A stretch of DNA of 64,000 bases from contig JAKMXF010000221.1 in NCBI GenBank assembly GCA_024704765.1, forward strand, positions 1-64,000, read 5' to 3'. Positions 54,078-64,000 of this stretch are shown in pieces. The stretch is from Oopsacas minuta (Eukaryota > Porifera > Hexactinellida > Lyssacinosida > Leucopsacidae). The position numbers and the translations under genes are program-made. The first letter of the stretch is position 1. Each line of letters opens with the position of its first letter. The notes beneath the pieces are model-generated. The model had not been told where the DNA came from. It did no database searches and worked only from the letters and a program-made list of their open reading frames with translations.

Positions 54078-55430
54078 CCTACTTTCTGAAAAAATTAACG
54101 AAATTATATTGTGTAAATGTTATGTATAACTACTATAGAACAGGTATACTCTCATTTATCCAGATAATAATGAAACTGTAAATATGATAGATAAACAGAG
54201 AAACCACCGAATAGTGGTCAAATACAAGTACATAGTATTACACACATGTAATCATACTGTACTACACGTGTAGACTATCCACACAACCTTTATATCACTT
54301 CCTGAGTGATACGTAAAGGGAAATTAACATTTTATATCTAATTAGAATAAAATATTGCTGGGATTGGATTTCCATCTAGAAGAATCTGTTGGCAACACGA
54401 AAAACACCTGGAAACTGGGAAACATTCAAAGGAGTGTTTGTTATGAATCTTAGTACAAACTCATAAATCATGTGTCCAGAATACAAGTGTAGTAAGAACT
54501 CATATCTATACGTATATTCTGGCAGCATTTAGTTTGATGATTATCATTCTACAGATTATTGAACACTGAAATCTAGACGCATATATGAATTATTCTCTAT
54601 AACTTTTGACTAATGAAAAAGTTAATTTAGATAAGATGGACACAATGAAAGTTAATGGACTTTGTATGATACACGAGAAGCAAACTGCAATCGTAGCCAT
54701 ACTAATTGCTCAATTGGTATCCAGTGATGTACATATAATACGTATGTATGGTTGGAATTTGATCCTCCAGATCGATCCAATGAGCAACCAAACCAACCGA
54801 ATTGCCATGAAAAGAGGATATTCAATATTAATTAGCACTCAAATGTAATTTACGTATATCTATTCCCTATCATAGTAATACATACCACATGGTTAAATTC
54901 TATGAAACAATTCTTTTATTACTATCGTAAGTTTTATATAATCTGGCTTGAAGCCTGTATGAATAACACAGAGCTGAATCCTTCTCAAAGATAAGATGCT
55001 CGCGTGAAAATACTGATAGATTCTAACATGATAATTACCAGCAACCGAAGTTATAAATTACTCAATGTAATAGTCAAAAATTCTGTACAATATCTATCTA
55101 TTAAACGCAATTTAGAAACTGGAATACACTCAGAGCTGATTTTCGGCAGACAGAGGTATTTGAGTGTTCCCCAAAAAGTTTAAGTTTTAAAAGAAAATTC
55201 AGTCGCTTACACATTTCGTCGAGGCAGATAGAGTAGACATTAGGGATGCAATGAATAAGAAATTATTACAATACTTACAAGTATATGTGAATGTAAACAA
55301 GTTTGCAAATGTTCAGGAAAGGCAAAAATCAAATGCTTTAGAATTATATTAATAAATTAACAGGCCATGTGTGTTAGTAAAAAATCCTAGTATATAACTA
55401 GATACATTGAATTGGCTATAATTGCTTATA
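54078..55430. other. 1.35-kb intergenic region
   Basis: AT-rich interval between the giant coiled-coil gene start and the MAP2K stop. An 80-codon frame at 54606-54848 (+) has no protein-like features. Nothing else was recognised. Confidence 0.4.
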
Positions 55431-56549
55431 TTACATTTTCATTCCAGAGAACCAGGCTCCCATGTCGAAAGGGTCTGTGAGAGCATCGCAGAGGAATGGG
55501 TGCTTGAGCAGGGCCTCATAACTTGGACGAGAGTCGCAATCGAGACTGAGACAGGATTTAACAACTTCTCCGAATTCAGGGGAGCGGTCAGAGGGAGGAT
55601 TGGGAGGTGGACTTTTGGTTATGGCTATGATGATTTCGAAAATAGACATTTTATCTCTCTTCATGTATGGCTGTACCCCTGTGGCTAATTCGTACATAGT
55701 CACTCCAAAAGCCCACAGGTCAGATACGTATGTATACTGCCCAGTACTGATGATTCGTTCTGGAGCTAGATAAGCAGTCGTGCCGACTTTGGTATTAGCA
55801 TGATTCTCAACAAGGTAACCTGCTATACCCATATCACAGAGCTTTATCTCTCCTTTAGTGTTGATAAGAATGTTAGAAGGTTTAATGTCACGGTGCATGT
55901 AATTTATCTTCAGTAAGAAGTCTAGGGCTGAAATCACGCTAAATGCGATTTTCTTGAGAGCTCCTTCTGAGAATGTTTCTTTGTTTGTGTAGACTACTTT
56001 TAGGACTTTGTCCAGTGACGAGTCCATCAACTCTTCTCCAAGATATATCTGTCCTTCATGCAAGAATGTTCCGTAGAAGTTTATAATGTAGGGACAGGAT
56101 TGAGTCTGCCTGAGAACTTTAGCGTCTTCTAGAGCAGAAGAAGTAGTCTGGTGAGGATGGTCAACTGATAGTTGCATCTTTTTGATAGCGATTATATGCC
56201 CTGTAGATATGCTACGCATTTTGTACACTGTAGCAAACTGTCCTTGTCCTATAACATCTAATTGCTCTAGATCTTCATAGGATACTTTGGCATATTGAGA
56301 CTTACCAAACATAAAGTTACCTTCTATGTCGATCTCATCGATGTTTGGCGTAGGTTTTGGGTCTGTGGATGTACTAGAAAGTATTTTTAGAGGCGGCATG
56401 GGTTCTCGTTTTTTTCTCGGGGGCTTGTCTGTATTTGTAGAACTGGTTTGCATTGGAGAGACCGGAGACTCTTCAACTGAAAGAACAGGATCTGCCTTTG
56501 CAACTTCTGGCTGTTCTGAAATATCTTTTGGTTTGTTTGTGTCTACCAT
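55431..56549 (-). CDS. Divergent MAP kinase kinase (MKK4/MKK3/6-like)
   Basis: Single-exon 372-residue dual-specificity kinase. Residues 44-57 (PPRKKREPMPPLKI) form a MAPK-docking D-motif: a basic cluster followed by hydrophobic-x-hydrophobic. The kinase domain has GQGQFATVYK, catalytic Lys123 in AIKK, HRD (219-221 as HRDIKPSN) and APE, plus the MKK-type FYGTFLHEGQIYLGEELMD. The magnesium motif is DMG (239-241) instead of DFG. In the activation loop one of the two phospho-acceptor positions is Asn249, while Thr253 is kept, and the loop is one residue shorter than usual. It is probably in the stress-kinase (JNK/p38) branch, but activation may be unusual. Confidence 0.88.
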   Translation of the reverse strand: MVDTNKPKDISEQPEVAKADPVLSVEESPVSPMQTSSTNTDKPPRKKREPMPPLKILSSTSTDPKPTPNIDEIDIEGNFMFGKSQYAKVSYEDLEQLDVIGQGQFATVYKMRSISTGHIIAIKKMQLSVDHPHQTTSSALEDAKVLRQTQSCPYIINFYGTFLHEGQIYLGEELMDSSLDKVLKVVYTNKETFSEGALKKIAFSVISALDFLLKINYMHRDIKPSNILINTKGEIKLCDMGIAGYLVENHANTKVGTTAYLAPERIISTGQYTYVSDLWAFGVTMYELATGVQPYMKRDKMSIFEIIIAITKSPPPNPPSDRSPEFGEVVKSCLSLDCDSRPSYEALLKHPFLCDALTDPFDMGAWFSGMKM

Positions 56550-58479
56550 TTGTACTTTTTCTATTGCTGTTGATGCTGATAAGAGGTTTACAAACTTGTT
56601 GCTTAGTTACTCTTCCTACAAGCTTATATACTAAATGCTAGTGTGGTGCTCTGATAGAATAAAATTGATTAACCGATAGACTATGGATATTTAGAATTAT
56701 ATAGCTATATATGACACATTCAAATTCGTGCAAATTGCCGTGAATATCTAAAATAAATCTGAGCAACAAAATCATTAAATCCTTTGAATTAGGGATAGCA
56801 GTTTAGTTATAGTTTTCTCATAAAACATTATCATAAATTATATGCTTCGGCTGGAAATTTACAAAATTATTGAATTTATTATATAATTGCAAATCAAGCT
56901 TTGGTGTTTCATAGAAATAATTATTTCCGAAATAAAATCTAGGATGAATGTTAAACATCTTAAGAGATGAATATGTAGTTCCTATTCGGCAGCAATTTGT
57001 TTGTTTATTATCTAAAAAACAGTATGAATTCATTTGTTTATATATTCCTACAAAAATTCGAACAATAAGTGTTAAATATATATAATAAAATATGATAAAA
57101 GAGAGCAGAGCAAAAGCTGTAGCGAATAACTAAGGTATTAGATAATATTAACCACTACTAAAACTAGGAACATTGATACAGTAGTAGATCTCTGGTGATG
57201 TTTCGATTATCAGGTAATAGGTATGTCACTACTTGCATAGAAACAGAAAGGTTCAGTGGAATCACGAGTGAGCGTGATGATCACTCTATATAATTGATAT
57301 TAGCAATTTAATCTACTTGCTACAAGCAGAATCAAATCCGAGCCACAATATATTTGGTCAAATATCTCCTTTTAAAGTAATAATTTAGTTCAGATAATTC
57401 TCAAGTGTTTACAGTATCATTAGAGAGAATAATGAGGCAACATGATGTCTCATTAAAACCTGAATGGATCTCATGCGCTGTGGGATAAAGATAAGATACG
57501 ATATACGCAGGGTTTCATCCAGATTTTCTGAACCATACGCCTAAAATCTTAGCCTTCATATTTACGCGCGCCTAGAGTATACATTTAGTATTACGGTATG
57601 GGGTCTTCCGCTAATTTTGGCGCGCCTAGGTCTATTTTTGCTGAAATTTATGCGCCTGTAGCCGCGTCGCATATACCTGGATGAAACCCTGGATATACGT
57701 AACTACGGTCAATGCAATTTCGGATTGTTTTGTATACAAGAAAACGGAGGACAATTAGTTTGAGTTAGAGTATAATTAATTGTGTATAGAGAACCTGACA
57801 TCAGCAGAATATGTAACAAAGCAAAGTATGGTACAACCCAACATATTTCCAAAGTGGGCTGTATTAGTAAAGATTTAAAAGAAAGACAGAGCTGATGAGA
57901 AGACTAACGCTTTCGTCATAATATAATTAATTCAAAAGAGTAAAATATGGATCTGTGTTCTGATCTGATTGGATAACAAGTGTATTATGCCGATTAAACA
58001 GTGCACGAGCGAATACAAATCATAATCAAAGTTTAGAAATTAAGGTATATCTATCGTATATGCCCAATAAGCCAGTGAGCATGGGACGAAAGTAATATTG
58101 AAGGAGATAATATAATAATTGTGTAATTATATGTTACAACAATTACTGGAAATTATTATCTTACTAAAAGAAATATCAGTGATATAATCTGTAATTAATT
58201 AGTAATTCGAGAAAATTCTCGAGATTCGGATAACTTATTGGTGTGGTTGAACAAAGAATGGAAAGTTCAAAAAAGAGATCACACTCTTCGACAAATGAAC
58301 ATACTTTACAATCACATTGCATAATTCAGGGAACCGGGGTGCATAATAATAACAATGATGTATTGCGTAGCAAGCGGTTAAAAATAAATCCATATAATAT
58401 GATGAATCACGACATTTCCAGCTCGGAATACTAAGAACTGTTTACTTCAGGAATTATGCAACATCAATTATGTCACCAC
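56550..58479. other. 1.9-kb intergenic region with a hAT-like MITE
   Basis: Long gene-poor interval between the MAP2K start and the stop of the 239-residue gene. It contains the miniature element at 57508-57691. A 58-codon Ser/Lys/Asn-rich frame near 58258-58434 (+) has a basic KKRSH and SKRLK content but no clear gene context. The rest is AT-rich, without recognised features. Confidence 0.45.
57508..57691. mobile_element. hAT-like miniature element with 8-bp target duplication
   Basis: A 184-bp element with perfect 15-bp terminal inverted repeats, CAGGGTTTCATCCAG and its reverse complement. It is flanked on both sides by the same octamer GATATACG (57500-57507 and 57692-57699). CAGGG ends with an 8-bp duplication are typical of hAT elements. 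The interior is GC-richer than the surroundings and repeats GCGCGCCTAG and GGCGCGCCTAGG-like words in opposite halves. There is no open frame, so it needs a transposase from elsewhere. The clean duplication suggests a fairly recent insertion. Confidence 0.9.
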
Positions 58480-59258
58480 CTAGGGCTTAAGAACCCTCTC
58501 ATAAAGTAAACTAAATAACTCACGTAATAAGAACTGGTGTTTAGGTATTCTAACTTGTGGTATTTCAACATCAACTAAAGGGAATATAGACAATAAGAGA
58601 TGTGTTAATTGATTAACCATACAATCTACTGACCTTCTAATTTGAGAGTGTTGAGGTTCATTTGAGAAGGGGGAAATGCTTCCAGCCAACTAGTCAGCTT
58701 TTTATAATTTTGATTAGATTTTATTACAGTTGAAAGTGAAGGCATAAAATAAGATTTTCTTTTTGCAAGTATTTGAAAGTCATTAAGAGTGAAGTGTTCT
58801 TTTGATGTAGGAGGAGGGGAAGAGAACAGCTGTGCATAGATAGAAGCTTGATTGTTGAAAACCTTTTTATTTGTAGGAAAGAATGGGGCGGGACCTTTAG
58901 GTACTAAAGAGTGAAGGATAGTTCCAACTTCTCGATGAGCTGAGCGGGATTTGGTAGGACTGTTGGTAGGAGGCTTGGGAAATGCGGTAGATTCCAGCTG
59001 GTTAATCATAGAGCTTTCTTGAATTGTGAGTGTGTTACCATTCTGTGACCCATTGTGTATACTCCTGATAATATTGTTGTTAGAGGTGATAGAGGCGGGT
59101 ATAGCAGTAGATGCATGGGAATGAGGAGATTCTATATTACTACGATTTGATGATTTCGTGGTGGTCCGAATACTCATACGTTCTGGTTTTGGAGTTTGTT
59201 TCTTTGGTCTTCTCAATAATGGAACAGTTAGTATCGTTTGCTCACTTACAGATTCCAT
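58480..59258 (-). CDS. Unrecognised 239-residue protein, two exons
   Basis: Exons 58634-59258 and 58480-58574 join in phase across a 59-nt intron with a strong pyrimidine-rich acceptor (TTCCCTTTAG). The first about 120 residues are Ser/Thr/Asn/Pro-rich and disordered. The C-terminal about 115 residues look folded: ASIYAQLFSSPPPTSKEHF, FQILAKRKSYFMP, SWLEAFPPSQ and finally VRIPKHQFLLRELFSLLYER. Without the intron the two pieces look like overlapping frames, which could be mistaken for a frameshift. I do not recognise the family. The short hydrophobic C-terminal helix might be an interaction module. Confidence 0.65.
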
Positions 59259-61540
59259 ATCTAGTAACTACAGCTTAATTAATTGTTAAACTCACCAACT
59301 ATCCGTGATTCTGTTAAGTATATAAGCAATGTTAGTTGTATGGGGCTGCTGAGCAGCTCCACTTTCCATTACAATGCCAACACGGCCCTACTCATTGGAC
59401 AAGATTATCATATGTGGGCAACGAATTTAATCAGAACGAATCTATACAATTATGAGCCCAATCTACATGATGGAACGCATCAGTGTAGCATCACTATGAA
59501 TTATGTCATTAATGCCAACAGTTAAGCTACTTTAAATATTGTAATTTATCACCAGCATGTAACATGGTCACTGATAGATAGATTGCTATTGTCTGATTCA
59601 TGCATAACAATAATATGCGAGGAGCAGTTTTCAAATATAATGACTAATCTAAGCGAATAAAAGCATTTCTCGGTAAACTAGTCGTGTATTGAAGTGATTC
59701 GTGATTAGATAATTCACGAGGAAAGTTCTTACCGATTCTATATTGTTGTTACCAATTAAGGAATCTTCATTTCTTCTGTAAATAATAGAAACATGTAGTA
59801 TATATGCAGGAGAAGAAGTATTTAAATATCTATGAAGTAATACAAGCCATTCAATTATATTGAACTAGCTGCTTACATACTCTGTGTCTTTCATTAGCTG
59901 TGAAATCTTTTAGGTTAAATGTGGTTATTATTTCAAAAATTGAGGGCTGACCAAACGTTACGTAACGTTTGAACGGCCCTTGGGTATTTACATATGACGT
60001 ATCAAATTGAAATTTTGAATAAATTCATTGAGTAAAAACTAAATAGCTACTGGAGGGAAGTCTTAGTTTGTTTCTTATTATTCTACAGATACTTATAAAG
60101 GTAATACATTTGGGTAATTGTTTTTTACTTATTTAGTGAAAAAGAAGACAAAACAAGTCAATCCGTAGGGCCAGATGGTATCTGGAACCTGTATTCAACT
60201 GGAATCTCCAATTAACAAATCATCCAGTATAAAGTGTTATCGTAACGACTTATAACAAATAAAATGTAATTGCTTCATTTCTAGAATTCATTTATGTTTG
60301 CATGAATAAATAATAATTAACCTAGAAAATGGGCTAACACGTAGAAATGATTCGATTGTTCACAATGAGAAAGAGTTCAATAAAATTTACATAATGGAAG
60401 ATATTCCAACACTTAGTAAAATGGGAAATCGAAGCAGCGTTATCTTTCAGTCGAACTATTTCTGATTTTGTTTTGAGGTTTCCACATATCTATCCATTCT
60501 ACTTTACCAACTAAATTCTAGCAAACAAATAATTTGCAACAAATAAAAAGCAGATAAAATGTAAATTAATAAATTCTTTAATAAGTATTCGTTTGAAAGA
60601 ATAGTTGAATCGTTAATTTATTTGGAAAAATTATTAACACTCAGACCTCTGACTTGCGAATATATGTAATATTAAATAAATTCTGGATTAGGTAGCTAGA
60701 AAATAGTAAAGTCAAATTTGCAAATTGTTCATAAGTAAATATTCAAGTAGAGGACAAGTTGATATTTTAAACCTGTCCTACACTAATTATTATATATAAA
60801 ATTATAAGAAAACAGGGAAAATATCTAGAATGTGTCTAGAGAAATTACTGAAATATTTACATGCCTAGTTTACATGTTAAAATTATGCTCATCTAGATAA
60901 GTTGTACGCGTCTGGCTGAAACCATATGTATAACTGTCTAAGATCAGCTGATGAAATAATATGCTAGTAATTTTTCTCTACTATTTGGAAAATTTAGGTT
61001 AGAATTCTTAAAGCTTGTTAAAAACAACTGTAAAGTATCAAGTAAACATAGAATAAATTGACATATCAGAAATTTCGAAAATTTGACTCAATAATGAAAT
61101 TTTAAAGAAAGAGATCCTTTCCTGGCAATCTTACGAGTGAAACAAATGATAGTGGATTTTTGGTCCAGCTGTTACAACAACAGTAAAACATAGTAGTTTG
61201 TGTAAATACTGGCATAATCTAAACGTGTTTTAACCTGTTGCGTATTCTGTATTTATGTACAGTGAACATATATGATGAATTGCAAAACACATGGGCTATC
61301 ATGTTATAATTATTAATAATATTTAATGGAATTAGTAGCTGCACGTATGAAATTAACAAAGTAGGATTCAAACAATAGAGTATATTTAATATGCTAGGAT
61401 ATTGGAGGTAATATATTATGAAAGTTAAAGGGCATAAAAAGATTAGTTAATTCACATACATTACAGATTCTAAAATTGTAAGAGACAAGGATAATAGCAC
61501 ATAAATAAAGTTAGTGCTGTGAAGTGATAATAACAGGATT
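59259..61540. other. 2.3-kb intergenic region, AT-rich
   Basis: The longest gene-free stretch in the window, between the 239-residue gene and the sideroflexin stop. It holds the ACGTAAC palindrome at 59943-59980. An 80-codon frame at 59283-59525 (+) has no recognisable features. No RNA gene was recognised. Confidence 0.45.
59943..59980. repeat. Near-perfect 38-bp palindrome related to a MITE end
   Basis: The core CAAACGTTACGTAACGTTTG (59952-59971) is a perfect 20-bp palindrome. Outside it, pairing continues to AGGGC/GCCCT with three mismatches. Each arm matches the terminal repeat of the 9186-9320 element (GGG-C-GTTCAA-GTTACGTAAC). It looks like two element ends brought together by loss of the interior. 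Confidence 0.6.
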
Positions 61541-62975
61541 CTATAATCCCTTATTGAAGTACACATGTGTAATTGATGGGTTTATCCTCAAAATTTGTTC
61601 CCTTGCCTCAGGCTCCAACTTTGAAATAGCCATAGAGCTCTTCTGAGGGAACAGGGCACAACACATGGGTGTGGCAAGGGTTAGTATAATACCAGTGAAT
61701 ATTATTTGAATTGGAGCAGGTGCCCAAGGATAGCGCTTCCAGATACCATTCTGTTCAGCCCAGTTCATGAAAAGGGGAGGGATTATCATCCCTGGTGCAG
61801 CCATACCAATTCTAGATACAACAACTTGGAATATTGCTTTGACCGCGGCCTTTTTGGATTTACCAATGGGTACGTCGTTTTCATCAGTGACCTATAAGTA
61901 GTGCTGAATTAACAGATATTGGCATTTACAAGTTCAGAAGTTCAGTACTATACCTGGATGCCATTAATTAGTTCATCTTGTCGCATAAGAGGAACATTTA
62001 TACAATTAGCTGCAGCAACAGCTGAGAATGGTACAAATCTACCGATGAGAGGTGGAGCGTATTTAGCTACATGATTCAAAGTCAGAGCTGTGAATAACGC
62101 GCCAAACGTAGCAGATACATAAGGTACCATCATCTGTTTAACAGTAGGAACTACAAATAATACAATAATAAGATTCAGTTGTTGTAATCGTGCATTGTAA
62201 ATCTGGTCAATGGAATTTAGTTCAGTCTGCAATAGAATCCAATAAATTACCAATTTACAAATTAACATATTAGAATCTCGATTAAGTGATAGCCAAGGAA
62301 GTGAGGGAAACTGTAGGAAAGAATTTAAAAGTTCACATTAAATATCTATTATTGTTTATTGTCCCAGATAAGGTAATTTGGTTGTAAGGCTGCAGGGATT
62401 AACTGCATAAGGTAATCATCCAATTCACCTGCTGGACTTTTCTTAGTATAGTTTAATATGTAAAATTAGAATTCACTGACCTGTAGTAGCGCTTCTGTTT
62501 GTATAATTGACAATTGCGTTGAACGTCTGATTTACCCATTGCCAGAGAATTACAGCAGCAGGTGATTTATAGAAGGTTAACATAAAGCCTGTTATAAACA
62601 TGTTACAAGGAACCTGTGCTGACATTCTCCCTATAGAAACAGGTCAGTTCAAATACTAGAGGAATTGAAAATAGTTCGAATATAATATATTGTACTACCC
62701 AAGATGAACATCTTCTCCCCTGTTCCTGGATGGAAAGCTGATTCGTATAAAGCCTTGGCAGCATAGACCTGGTCTTTGCTGGTATATGTAGGTTCCCTAC
62801 CCTCTCTGTACTGCTTTACAAGGGTGGCAGCTGCTTCAAGCCTGGAATTGCTTGCAAAAATATTCAATGGGTTTGTGGTTAGAAAGAAATGTTTCGCTCT
62901 CCCCATGTAAGTATCTTGGATATACCTTGGCTTGTCAAGATCAATTCTTCTATTGATCAGTTTTGTCTCAGTCAT
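61541..62975 (-). CDS. SFXN1: Sideroflexin, mitochondrial serine-type carrier, four exons
   Basis: Inner-membrane mitochondrial carrier of the sideroflexin family. SFXN1/3 members import serine for one-carbon metabolism. Exons 62699-62975, 62481-62630, 61954-62150 and 61541-61891 join in phase and give 324 residues, as in SFXN1 (322). Family motifs are present: [85 protein letters not shown] and ALFPQKSSM, ending VYFNKGL. Exon 3 uses the acceptor at 62151, which gives exactly the family spacing between NYTNRS and YVSAT. Intron 2 (330 nt) contains a small protein-like frame described under findings. Confidence 0.94.
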
Positions 62976-63442
62976 TATTGCAGCTGCCCCTGACTAATGT
63001 AAATACATACAATTTTAAGGAATATAATGGAATTAAGAAAAGGATTGATGGTAAACTGGTTTATAAGATTAATGGTTGATGACGTATTTACGAAATTGTT
63101 TTGGCCCATTGTCTACAAATCTATCGATGCTAGAGCCTTTATAGGTTTCTCACCATAAGTAATTACAGCTAATTTGTAAGTAACGTTGATGACACAAATA
63201 TTTTATGACAAGTGTTCCCATAATATTTAAATAAATTATAAAAATGAAAATAAAGTATCTGCGGACTTATGTAGCTCCCCCAAGGACAAAACTCAATTCC
63301 CCCAAAAGCAATTAATCGTTGGGAGTACCATGGAACGACAGATATGAGAAAAATCGCGAGTTTTTGTATCAACATTTATATTTAACATACTATAATAGTA
63401 TTCTATGTATTTCCTAATTGTAGACAAATTCACTCTAAAAGA
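62976..63442. other. Intergenic spacer, sideroflexin to eL32
   Basis: AT-rich 467-bp interval holding the sideroflexin promoter and the eL32 3' UTR. No other feature was recognised. Confidence 0.4.
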
Positions 63443-63847
63443 TTACTCGTTCTCTTCGCTCCTGACCCTAGCACTAGCATTAGTCACACGAATAGCTAAT
63501 TGTTTGCCTCTCTCTACAATAGCCTTTCTCTTCCTTGAGGATACTCCGTGAGCTATAGTAGCAGCAAATCTGCGATTCTGCATCAACAGGACCTCTAATT
63601 CTCTCACATTGTGAACCAAGAAGTGATACATATGATCTGGATGCAGATGTCTAGTTTTCCTGTTTGAACCGTAACCGATCTTTGGCATCTTAAACTGACC
63701 CTTGAAGCGACGTCTTACGCGATTATCAATACCCTTTGGTTTACGCCATACCTCAGTGATCTTCTTGTAGCGATCTGATTGATGACGAATAAACTTCTTT
63801 GTTCGTTTCTTGACAATTTTTCTTCTGTTGAGCGGAGTCAGCACCAT
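63443..63847 (-). CDS. RPL32: 60S ribosomal protein eL32
   Basis: Single-exon 134-residue ribosomal protein (family 133-135). The sequence follows the eL32 pattern throughout: [80 protein letters not shown] and [16 protein letters not shown] [14 protein letters not shown] at the end. The codon choice fits its neighbours. In most animals this gene has introns, and here it has none. About 150 bp upstream remain in the window. No strong pyrimidine tract at the start was evident. Confidence 0.98.
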   Translation of the reverse strand: MVLTPLNRRKIVKKRTKKFIRHQSDRYKKITEVWRKPKGIDNRVRRRFKGQFKMPKIGYGSNRKTRHLHPDHMYHFLVHNVRELEVLLMQNRRFAATIAHGVSSRKRKAIVERGKQLAIRVTNASARVRSEENE

Positions 63848-64000
63848 ACTTGACAGAAGCTATAAACTAATGAACTAAATAAACAATATTATTAAAGTAT
63901 ATGCCTAACATAATGCAATATGTATTTATGATAATAGAGACTGGAGAGTTTATCAGCTCAGGAATCCCACATAAACGCTTACTGTATATACGCAAAGCAC

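Noticed and set aside
54606..54848. 80-codon open frame on the plus strand
   Set aside because: No recognisable motif, no signal or domain, atypical composition. It lies in AT-rich intergenic DNA and is a chance frame.
58258..58434. 58-codon Lys/Ser/Asn-rich frame on the plus strand (MESSKKRSHSS start)
   Set aside because: The basic content hints at a nuclear micropeptide, but length and context give too little support to annotate it.
58480..58689. Overlapping frames read as a frameshifted pseudogene
   Set aside because: A phase-consistent 59-nt intron with good donor and acceptor explains both frames.
59283..59525. 80-codon open frame on the plus strand next to the 239-residue gene
   Set aside because: No family resemblance and no supporting splice or polyadenylation signals. 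Kept as non-coding.

Overview
This window looks like a gene-dense, AT-rich nuclear segment from an early-branching animal. It carries animal-type genes (tropomodulin, a SOX factor, a seven-repeat transmembrane cadherin, calnexin, CARM1, protrudin/ZFYVE27) and uses the standard genetic code. Most introns are tiny (29 to about 130 nt) and many long genes have no intron. A bulb-type (mannose-binding-type) lectin next to a BPI/LBP cluster and the compact layout point to a sponge, perhaps a glass sponge. That taxonomic guess is inference from gene content, not from a marker sequence.

Bases 1-31,234: sixteen consecutive genes on the minus strand. They are BCAS2 (partial), tropomodulin, a thioredoxin-like protein, PIG-N, a UVR-motif coiled-coil protein, RUVBL1, a second coiled-coil protein, calnexin, ALG5, an unrecognised multi-exon gene, alanyl-tRNA synthetase, GSK3, a SOX factor, CARM1 and a KIAA1143 homologue. 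Most spacers are 170-530 bp. Three short inverted-repeat elements sit in spacers and introns. PIG-N, ALG5 and calnexin all act in the ER on GPI-anchor and N-glycoprotein production.

Bases 31,900-41,352: a plus-strand array of four BPI/LBP-family genes. Copies 1 and 2 share a 318-bp identical tract inside otherwise diverged genes, a strong sign of recent gene conversion. The fourth copy keeps only the first lipid-binding barrel. An ECI1-like gene without the expected catalytic glutamate and a bulb-lectin gene follow.

Bases 41,565-48,787: a cadherin, a truncated protrudin copy, and a leucine-rich-repeat gene whose 1.7-kb intron contains a complete protrudin gene on the same strand.

Bases 49,053-63,847: a 1,674-residue intronless coiled-coil protein with S/T-x-I-P motifs, a MAP2K with a DMG motif in place of DFG, an 8-bp-duplication hAT-like miniature element, an unrecognised 239-residue protein, sideroflexin and ribosomal protein eL32. 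No tRNA, rRNA or CRISPR array was recognised by eye.
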